Source: Prevotellaceae bacterium
Lineage (GTDB): Bacteria > Bacteroidota > Bacteroidia > Bacteroidales > Paludibacteraceae
Reading direction: 5' to 3'
Assembly: GCA_031270565.1 (NCBI GenBank)
Contig: JAISXJ010000003.1
Coordinates: 1-6,069, forward strand
Length of the DNA: 6,069 nucleotides
The notes beneath the pieces are model-generated. The model searched no databases, was not told where the DNA came from, and saw only the letters and a list, made by a program, of their open reading frames with translations. Positions 1-4,673 of the stretch are shown here, one piece after another (position 1 is the stretch's first letter; every line of letters begins with the position of its first letter). A program made the translations under genes and the position numbers.

Positions 1-243
1 ATATTTACCATTTTTTCAGATTAGACGGTTTAACCGGCTAAAAGTAAGTTCGTTACAAAAGCCCCCCCCCGCATTCAGCTTAACTCCTTGTATTCAAGGG
101 CTTATCATTTATTAAAAACTTTTTTGTTACTGATTATCAGCGCGAAGTTTTTTTGCGTTTTTTTACTATATACATATACAATTATTGCGGCAATCTTCCA
201 GAAGCTTCGGGAGGGTTGCCGCTGTTCTTTATTGCCTCCACTG
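1..243. other. Non-coding, T-rich intergenic DNA with a C9 tract
   Basis: No credible gene is seen here on either strand. The stretch holds a short palindrome CGGTTTAACCG (26-36), a partial core copy TTCGTTACAAAAG (49-61) running straight into nine C residues (62-70), two T7 tracts separated by GCG (148-164), and the palindrome GAAGCTTC (201-208). An open frame from a TTG at 88 to 360 exists, but it reads through the palindromes and has no recognisable family. The region probably belongs to the same repeat-bearing intergenic block as the hairpins at 244-343. Confidence 0.55.
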
Positions 244-343
244 CTCCTCATCTCTGACGAGGAGTTATTGGGCGGTCGTTTTTTAATGACCTGTCTCGTT
301 ACAAACGAGATTACCATTTACCCCTCGTTACAAACGAGGGGTA
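244..343. repeat. Cluster of four hairpins, two with a shared GTTACAAAC core (REP-like)
   Basis: Four inverted repeats follow one another. CTCCTC (244-249) pairs with GAGGAG (259-264). GGTCGTT (274-280) pairs with AATGACC (285-291) around TTTT, with one G-T pair. TCTCGTT (294-300) pairs with AACGAGA (304-310) around ACA. An 11-base arm (319-329) pairs perfectly with 333-343, also around ACA. The last two share the 15-mer CTCGTTACAAACGAG (295-309 and 324-338), so they are copies of one element with different outer arms that stayed complementary. This co-variation points to selection for the fold or to duplication of a palindromic mobile unit. No transposase is visible here. REP-like or RAYT-associated palindromes are the most likely class, but that is inference. 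The repeats end 70 bases before the secreted-protein gene, so a role in its transcript or as a terminator for an upstream gene is also possible. Confidence 0.7.
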
Positions 344-413
344 GAAAAACTGATAACTAACAACTTAATTTATGTATTACTATATCTATCAATTAATTTA
401 AAACCTGTTTTTT

Positions 414-1814
414 ATGAAAACTAATCAATTTCTTTTCGCTGCATTTACAGCAGCATTTTTAAGCGTCGCCAATTATGCTGCAGCGCAGGTAACAATTGGC
501 GGAACGAATCCGCCCACAGCTGGCGCTGTGCTTGACTTGAACAGTTCTGTTAAGGGCGGGCTGGCGCTGTCGAATGTAAGTATTACCGATTTGGAGAAGA
601 TTCCAACCGGTACTAACCTCTTTCCGGGTATTACTGCCGGAGGTGTAGGCGATGCGAACGACGATGTGAACGCCAAACTCACAGGTACAATCGTTTACAA
701 CACAAATGCTTTAAAGTTGTATGTATCTCAAGAGAACAGTATTGATATGTCCGGACGAGGCATTTATGTTTGGGACGGCAACAGATGGAACAAAATCGGC
801 GCTCCCGAACATGCCATAACCTTTGCCCCGTACAATCTTGGCGCTGACCCTACCCAGTTTAATTCTGGTGAATATGCCTCTCTCAGTCCGGCAAAACGAC
901 AGATTAAATATCTGGCTACCTGTTCCACTGCCGAAGCTGTTAATGTTTGGGGCGACCTCTACCAGTGGGGACGTGTGGCTGACGGACACGAAAAAAGGAA
1001 TTCGGTTGTTTATACAACTCCCGGAGTGTGTCCTGACGGAGATTTGGATGCTAACGGGCAAGTAGCATTGGGGAAAGACAGATACGGACTCTTTATTCAA
1101 GGGAAAGACGAATCTTACGACTACCACGAGTATAATTGGCGTACAAGAAAGGATGACCTTTGGGGTAACGGCGAGAGCGTTAATCCACAGAGCGATGATA
1201 AAGGTGGCATTCCTTACAATGGCGATTATTATTTCAATACAGACTGGGCAATTCCTGCCAACAATCCCTGTGCCTCAATGGGCGCCGGTTGGCGCGTTCC
1301 TACTGAGAACGAATGGGAACGGCTTATTAATTACCTCAGCGATCCAAGTGGGTTCGGTGGCAGAATTCCCACTGACGCCGAAGGAGATATGCCTGCTACC
1401 GGTCAGGCTACCACCAGCGCCAATAGCGCCCCCTTGACCTGGGTACCGGTAGCAGGTGGAAAAGTAAGTGTTGGTTGGGCTGATTCTCAAGGAAATTTGG
1501 GCGGTTACGCTATTTACAAAACAGCTGACTGGACTGCTGCTATTGGCGCCAGTGGTTACTTTGACAATAATGGCATTCCCGACTATACCAGACCCTTATA
1601 CGCCACTGCTGCCCCCGAGCCGCTCTTATTCCTGCCTGCAGCCGGGGCCCGCTATGCCTATGAGGTCTCTGCTCCAGGTTTCCATGGGCACTACTGGAGC
1701 AGTACAAATGACAGCAAATACTCTTTTTACATGTACCTCCAGACGACCGAGGTGTCGGCCAGCTCGGTCGCTTACCGTGCGTACGGCAAGAGCGTGCGGT
1801 GCGTGAAAGAATAA
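414..1814 (+). CDS. Secreted protein with C-terminal FISUMP (Fib_succ_major-type, C-type-lectin-like) domain
   Basis: A 466-residue exported protein of unknown ligand. Residues 1-24 form a Sec signal peptide (MKTN start, hydrophobic core, AAA before Q25). There is no lipobox cysteine, so it is not an obvious lipoprotein. The mature N-terminus (VTIGG...AGAVLDLNSS, about 26-45) is the opening common in Bacteroidota surface and secreted proteins. From about residue 280 the chain shows the FISUMP signature: GWRVPTENEWERL (292-304), then PAAGARY (408-414), YWSST (427-431) and the terminal GKSVRCVKE (458-466). These domains are thought to have a C-type-lectin-related fold and occur as large paralogous families; a binding or adhesion role is inference. 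The start is supported by the signal peptide beginning exactly there. No Shine-Dalgarno sequence is seen (CCTGTTTTTT precedes the ATG). The last 170 bases are markedly more GC-rich than the rest, and 1650-1811 resembles a DGR variable region. The gene stands alone: a terminator follows and the next gene has its own promoter. Confidence 0.85.
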   Translation: MKTNQFLFAAFTAAFLSVANYAAAQVTIGGTNPPTAGAVLDLNSSVKGGLALSNVSITDLEKIPTGTNLFPGITAGGVGDANDDVNAKLTGTIVYNTNALKLYVSQENSIDMSGRGIYVWDGNRWNKIGAPEHAITFAPYNLGADPTQFNSGEYASLSPAKRQIKYLATCSTAEAVNVWGDLYQWGRVADGHEKRNSVVYTTPGVCPDGDLDANGQVALGKDRYGLFIQGKDESYDYHEYNWRTRKDDLWGNGESVNPQSDDKGGIPYNGDYYFNTDWAIPANNPCASMGAGWRVPTENEWERLINYLSDPSGFGGRIPTDAEGDMPATGQATTSANSAPLTWVPVAGGKVSVGWADSQGNLGGYAIYKTADWTAAIGASGYFDNNGIPDYTRPLYATAAPEPLLFLPAAGARYAYEVSAPGFHGHYWSSTNDSKYSFYMYLQTTEVSASSVAYRAYGKSVRCVKE

Positions 1815-1836
1815 GAGCTTCCGCCCAAGACAAAAG

Positions 1837-1863
1837 AAAAGCCTCTGGAAACTGGGGCTTTTT
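1837..1863 (+). terminator. Rho-independent terminator of the FISUMP gene
   Basis: AAAAGCCTCTG (1837-1847) pairs with CTGGGGCTTTT (1852-1862) around a GAAA tetraloop (1848-1851). This gives ten pairs, one of them G-T, and one T-T mismatch. The 3' arm runs directly into a T tract. The hairpin starts 22 bases after the stop codon of the secreted-protein gene. The matching A tract on the 5' side means it could also work on the opposite strand. Confidence 0.8.
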
Positions 1864-1967
1864 GTTGTTGTTAGTTATTCGTGCCTTTGTACATTTCTTG
1901 TTTCTTTTTATAGCATCTCAAAAAAAAGAATGAATCCTGCCAATAAAAAATGTTTCAGAAAAAAATA

Positions 1968-1999
1968 TTTGTAGAGAAAAAAAAATATCGCTACCTTTG
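1968..1999 (+). promoter_or_regulatory. Bacteroidota-type promoter of rpsU
   Basis: TTTG (1968-1971) and TACCTTTG (1992-1999) are separated by 20 bases, a full match to the primary sigma factor pattern TTTG-N19-21-TAnnTTTG of Bacteroidota. Transcription should start near 2004-2006. The leader of about 40 bases begins with a small hairpin, CCCC (2004-2007) with GGGG (2015-2018), and contains no Shine-Dalgarno sequence before the ATG at 2046. Confidence 0.85.
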
Positions 2000-2045
2000 C
2001 AGCCCCCAAAATTCGGGGAATGATTTTAACCTGTTAATAAAAAAT

Positions 2046-2237
2046 ATGATTGTAATTCCTGTAAAAGAGGGCGAAAATATTGAGCGCGCCCTAAAAAAAT
2101 TCAAGCGCAAATTTGAAAAAACCGGCGTTATCAAGGAGTTGCGCCGCCGTCAGTGTTTCAACAAACCGTCAGTGATAAAGCGCGAAGCCAAACAGCATGC
2201 TGTTTACGTGCAGCATTTGCATACCATTGAAGATTAA
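2046..2237 (+). CDS. rpsU: 30S ribosomal protein bS21
   Basis: A 63-residue basic protein beginning MIVIPVKEGENIERALKKF, the standard bS21 opening, followed by the basic KRKFEKTGVIKELRRRQ stretch (about 21-37) and a lysine/histidine-rich tail. bS21 sits on the 30S platform near the 3' end of 16S rRNA. In Bacteroidota, where the anti-Shine-Dalgarno sequence is occluded, bS21 is part of the pocket that hides it. The open frame extends upstream to an ATG at 1950, but that start lies upstream of the promoter -7 element (1992-1999) and the extra 32 residues do not resemble the family, so 2046 is the real start. Length is normal for the phylum. The following recombinase gene has its own promoter, so rpsU is probably a single-gene unit. 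Confidence 0.97.
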   Translation: MIVIPVKEGENIERALKKFKRKFEKTGVIKELRRRQCFNKPSVIKREAKQHAVYVQHLHTIED

Positions 2238-2297
2238 GCCCTGAGAGACTTCTGGAGGAGGAATATTTTTTTCGTCGCCATTTTTTTTGAAAAACGT

Positions 2298-2328
2298 TTG
2301 GAAAAGTCAGAAAAATAGGCTACTTTCG
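2298..2328 (+). promoter_or_regulatory. Probable promoter of the Xer recombinase gene
   Basis: TTTG (2297-2300) and TACTTTCG (2321-2328) are 20 bases apart. The -7 element differs from TAnnTTTG at one position (C for T). The predicted start near 2333-2335 leaves a leader of only about 10-12 bases to the first ATG (2345), or about 17 to the second in-frame ATG (2351). Confidence 0.65.
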
Positions 2329-2344
2329 TCGCAGAAAAACAACG

Positions 2345-3253
2345 ATGCACATGCTTGAACTGTTTCTGCAATATCTACAATATGAGAGAGCATATTCCTC
2401 CCACACGACGCTGTCGTACCGGAATGACATCCGTCAATTTGAGAATTTTATATTAGCCGCTACACCTGCGGCTGTTGACTGGACGCAGGTTGATGCCGAT
2501 GATGTGCGGCAGTGGGTGGTCTCACTGATGGATAGAGGAGAAGCGCCCTCGTCAGTGGCGAGGAAGTTATCGGCTGTGAAGTCGTTTTTCAAATTTTTGG
2601 TGAAACAGGGGCATCTTACGGCAAATCCGGCGATTGACATCACTGCGCCCAAACGACCGAAACCTCTCCCTGTTTTTTTTACCGAGCGGCAAATGGATGA
2701 GCAGGCAATGCATGCCGCCTGTGATTCGGAATCGGAATTTGAGGCAGTACGCAACGATCTGATTATCGAGATGCTCTACCAGACGGGTATGCGTCGAGCA
2801 GAATTGATAGCGCTTGATGATATGGATGTTGACGCTGAGCGGGGAGTGGTTCGCGTATTTGGGAAACGCAAAAAAATGCGTTATGTACCCATAGGACAGA
2901 ACCTTTTCGATGCCATAGCCTGCTATCTGGCATTGCGTAATAAGTTGATTGTCAGACAATGTCAGGCGCTTTTTGTGCTTGAAAACGGTAAGCGTCTCTA
3001 TCCAAAAGCAGTCTATCTGGTGGTAACCAGTCGGATGAAAGCGATTTCAACTATGACAAAACACAGTCCGCACGTATTGCGGCATACCTTTGCCACTACA
3101 CTGCTTAACAACGGCGCAGAGTTGAACAGCGTCAAAGAACTGCTCGGACACAGCAGTCTGGCGTCAACGCAGGTTTATACGCACACAACGTTTGAACAGT
3201 TGCAGCAAATATATAAAAGTGCGCATCCAAGAGCTAAAAACGGCAAAAGATGA
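2345..3253 (+). CDS. xerC: Tyrosine recombinase, XerC/XerD family
   Basis: A 302-residue protein of the usual Xer length. Residues about 4-90 form the N-terminal SAM-like core-binding domain (FLQYLQYERAYSSHTTLSY, then SSVARKLSAVKSFFKFL). Residues about 110-295 form the catalytic domain with every active-site residue present: R150 in TGMRRAEL, K174 in the GKRKK hairpin, H243 and R246 in HVLRHTFA, H269 in LLGHSS, and nucleophile Y278 in TQVYTH. Such enzymes resolve chromosome dimers at dif with FtsK and a partner Xer; XerC versus XerD cannot be settled from one protein. The housekeeping setting between rpsU and hpf, and the absence of an att site, phage or transposon genes, argue against a mobile-element integrase. 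The second methionine (M3, 2351) aligns better with relatives, as I remember them, and may be the true start. No Shine-Dalgarno sequence lies next to either ATG. hpf follows after 86 bases and may be cotranscribed. Confidence 0.93.
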   Translation: MHMLELFLQYLQYERAYSSHTTLSYRNDIRQFENFILAATPAAVDWTQVDADDVRQWVVSLMDRGEAPSSVARKLSAVKSFFKFLVKQGHLTANPAIDITAPKRPKPLPVFFTERQMDEQAMHAACDSESEFEAVRNDLIIEMLYQTGMRRAELIALDDMDVDAERGVVRVFGKRKKMRYVPIGQNLFDAIACYLALRNKLIVRQCQALFVLENGKRLYPKAVYLVVTSRMKAISTMTKHSPHVLRHTFATTLLNNGAELNSVKELLGHSSLASTQVYTHTTFEQLQQIYKSAHPRAKNGKR

Positions 3254-3339
3254 TTGCACTAATTAGATATAATTATTCGGCGCAATGCCGTGATTTTTAA
3301 GATAAAGTTTTTTACACATTCTAAAACAGAATATACGTT

Positions 3340-3627
3340 ATGAACATAGCCATTCAAGCTATCAAATTCAGCGTTGCAGACAAGCTGACAGCCTATATTG
3401 AGAAAAAAGTAGGTAAATTGGATAAATTTTATAACGCCATTACAGATGCGGAAGTAGTACTCAAAGTCGTAAAACCGGAGACCGCCGAAAATAAGGAAGT
3501 TCAGATTACTCTTTTGGGGTCAAACGTGAAACTTTTTGCATCCAAGCAGGCAGATTCGTTTGAACAGGCAGTCTCGGAATGTGTGATTGCACTCGAAAAA
3601 CAGATAAAAAAACTGGCAAACAAGTGA
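3340..3627 (+). CDS. hpf: Ribosome hibernation promoting factor, short form (HPF/RaiA family)
   Basis: A 95-residue protein with the beta-alpha-beta-beta-beta-alpha layout of the family: MNIAIQAIKFSVADKLTAYI, then KKVGKLDKFYNAITDAEVVLKV, a strand pair around EVQITLLGSNVKLFA (53-67), and a final helix EQAVSECVIALEKQIKKL. Family members bind the decoding region of the small subunit and block mRNA and tRNA access in stationary phase. It stops where short HPF proteins stop and lacks the C-terminal dimerisation domain of long HPF, so any 100S formation would need a partner. No promoter of the Bacteroidota type is evident in the 86 bases upstream, so cotranscription with the recombinase gene is likely. 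The leader (AGAATATACGTT before ATG) has no Shine-Dalgarno sequence. Assignment as HPF is firm; the choice between the names hpf and raiA is only nomenclature. Confidence 0.93.
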   Translation: MNIAIQAIKFSVADKLTAYIEKKVGKLDKFYNAITDAEVVLKVVKPETAENKEVQITLLGSNVKLFASKQADSFEQAVSECVIALEKQIKKLANK

Positions 3628-3748
3628 TAATTGATGCGTTATATTTTTTTACAAAATCTATAATGCATTGAATTATAATAGACTGTGCTTGTTTTAAAAA
3701 AAACTTCATGCATTTGACGAAAAAAAAATAAAAAAAGCATGGGGGGTA

Positions 3749-3779
3749 TTGTATATTTAAAAATATATATCTACCTTTG
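3749..3779 (+). promoter_or_regulatory. Strong promoter of the tRNA-tuf operon
   Basis: TTG (3749-3751) and a perfect TACCTTTG (3772-3779) are exactly 20 bases apart, matching the Bacteroidota primary promoter. A-tracts at 3719-3736 lie just upstream, where an UP-like element would sit. Start of transcription should fall near 3784-3786, about 45 bases before the first tRNA. Confidence 0.88.
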
Positions 3780-3789
3780 CCACCCGTTT

Positions 3790-3813
3790 AGATGACTGTT
3801 TTTCCGGTCATCT
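3790..3813 (+). other. Leader hairpin upstream of the first tRNA
   Basis: AGATGAC (3790-3796) and GTCATCT (3807-3813) are perfectly complementary with a 10-base loop. The hairpin lies between the predicted transcription start and the tRNA at 3830, so it is probably the 5' leader structure of the precursor, possibly a processing or anti-termination element. Confidence 0.5.
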
Positions 3814-3829
3814 GTGTGGAGAAAACAAT

Positions 3830-3903
3830 GCCTCTTTAGCTCAGTTGGCCAGAGCACGTGATTTGTAATCTCGGGGTCGTTGGTTCGAATCCGACAAGAG
3901 GCT
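3830..3903 (+). tRNA. tRNA-Thr (anticodon TGT)
   Basis: A 74-base cloverleaf. The acceptor stem GCCTCTT/AAGAGGC is perfect, the D arm is GCTC...GAGC, and the T arm GTTGG-TTCGAAT-CCGAC is intact. The anticodon TGT (3864-3866) sits in loop TTTGTAA and reads ACA and related threonine codons. The anticodon stem CGTGA/TCTCG has one central T-T mismatch. The discriminator base is T3903, and CCA is not encoded. First gene of the four-tRNA block. Confidence 0.97.
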
Positions 3904-3928
3904 CAACGTGCAGGAAACGTAATTTTTT

Positions 3929-4011
3929 GGGCAGTTACCAGAGTGGCCAAATGGGGCTGACTGTAACTCAGCTGTCTTTCGACTTCGGTGGTTCGAATCC
4001 ATCACTGCCCA
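3929..4011 (+). tRNA. tRNA-Tyr (anticodon GTA)
   Basis: An 83-base class II tRNA with acceptor stem GGGCAGT/ACTGCCC, anticodon stem GCTGA/TCAGC and loop CTGTAAC, giving anticodon GTA (3963-3965). It has the long variable arm expected of bacterial tyrosine tRNAs and a T loop TTCGAAT. Discriminator is A4011; CCA is not encoded. It lies 25 bases after tRNA-Thr(TGT). Confidence 0.97.
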
Positions 4012-4049
4012 CATTATTATATGCTACTCATTTATTTGAGTTGTATTTT

Positions 4050-4122
4050 GCGGAAGTAGCTCAGTTGATAGAGCATTAGCCTTCCAAGCTGATGGCCGCG
4101 GGTTTGAGTCCCGTCTTCCGCT
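4050..4122 (+). tRNA. tRNA-Gly (anticodon TCC)
   Basis: A 73-base cloverleaf: acceptor stem GCGGAAG/CTTCCGC, D arm GCTC...GAGC, anticodon loop CTTCCAA with TCC at 4083-4085, and T arm GCGGG-TTTGAGT-CCCGT. The discriminator base is T4122 and CCA must be added after transcription. A small hairpin, ACTCA (4026-4030) with TGAGT (4037-4041), lies in the spacer before it. Confidence 0.97.
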
Positions 4123-4168
4123 CTTGTTTGATGTGATGAGGCGTCAATGTAGAGTTTGTATTGCAACT

Positions 4169-4240
4169 GCTGCTGTAGCTCAGGGGTAGAGCACTTCCTT
4201 GGTAAGGAAGAGGCCATGAGTTCAAATCTCATCAGCAGCT
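4169..4240 (+). tRNA. tRNA-Thr (anticodon GGT)
   Basis: A 72-base cloverleaf: acceptor stem GCTGCTG/CAGCAGC, short D loop, anticodon stem CTTCC/GGAAG with loop TTGGTAA (anticodon GGT, 4201-4203), and T arm ATGAG-TTCAAAT-CTCAT. Discriminator T4240; CCA not encoded. With the TGT species upstream it covers the ACY and ACR threonine codons. Last tRNA before tuf. Confidence 0.97.
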
Positions 4241-4673
4241 CTTCTCTCTACAAGACCGGAGAGCAATATAAAAAGACACTATTTTATTTGTCTGTTTAAT
4301 AGTTTGTGTGGTTGCAGGGTGAAAAAAGTTGCCCGCCATGAATTTACGAAAATCACGATATTTCGGCTTGTGGTGGAGACGATTCTTTGAAAAATATTGT
4401 ATGCTGACAGATAAAAAGAGATTTATTGCAGGCAGTTATTTGACTAAGATACTATTATATAATTTGACGCGAGATCATTGTTTTTTAGTAGAGACAGGTA
4501 CTCCGATAATATTAAATCAGTCTCTTTCTCACTATATTTGACACAGAAGTTTATTCCTAATAATTGAGGAAGAATTTAAAAGAGTACAGACGCAAACAAT
4601 AGAAAGATACAAAATAAAATAGATTGATAATAATTAATAACGCTATCCACTAACATTAAAAAAAAATATTTTT
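4241..4673 (+). other. Long AT-rich spacer and tuf leader; no supported gene
   Basis: These 433 bases separate the tRNA block from tuf. Inverted repeats are short: AGACA (4274-4278) with TGTCT (4289-4293), and a weak GC/GGG pairing across 4314-4336. A 70-codon frame from ATG 4329 to 4541 resembles no family I know, is rich in W, F, Y and K as random AT-rich frames are, and is probably not a gene. A perfect -7 element lies at 4533-4540. Immediately before tuf the sequence is A/T only (AAAAAAAATATTTTT), typical of highly translated Bacteroidota genes that start without a Shine-Dalgarno sequence. Confidence 0.6.
4533..4540 (+). promoter_or_regulatory. Candidate internal promoter for tuf (-7 element)
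   Basis: TATATTTG matches the TAnnTTTG -7 consensus at every fixed base. The expected -33 position (about 4509-4512) reads ATAT rather than TTTG, so only half of the promoter is convincing. If used, the tuf leader would be about 125-130 bases long. Confidence 0.35.

Noticed and set aside
295..338. The repeated 15-mer as the start of a CRISPR array
   Set aside because: There are only two copies, 29 bases apart, with 14 bases between them, and each is a perfect hairpin; no further units or cas genes are present.
88..360. 90-codon frame from a TTG start across the hairpin cluster, and a 70-codon frame opposite it
   Set aside because: The frame reads straight through the palindromes, has a weak start and resembles no family; both strands are open mainly because stops are rare in this stretch.
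711..1127. 138-codon frame on the - strand and other open frames inside the FISUMP, Xer and tuf genes
   Set aside because: They are shadows of well-supported genes on the other frame or strand and have no motifs of their own.
1861..1889. TTTG (1861-1864) and TGCCTTTG (1882-1889) as a promoter after the FISUMP gene
   Set aside because: The spacing is 17 rather than about 20, the first base pair of the -7 element is imperfect, and TTTG lies in the terminator T tract.
1950..2045. Upstream extension of rpsU to an ATG at 1950 (32 extra residues)
   Set aside because: The promoter -7 element (1992-1999) lies inside this extension, and MIVIPVKEGE at 2046 is the standard bS21 start.
2345..3253. The tyrosine recombinase as the integrase of a mobile element
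   Set aside because: It sits in a conserved housekeeping order, has normal Xer length and full Xer motifs, and no attachment repeats or cargo genes are seen around it.
3858..4079. 73-codon frame on + and a 66-codon frame on - (4032-4232) in the tRNA block
   Set aside because: They run across tRNA genes; they are translations of structural RNA.
4329..4541. 70-codon frame in the tRNA-tuf spacer
   Set aside because: No recognisable motif, composition of a random AT-rich frame, and no supporting start signal.
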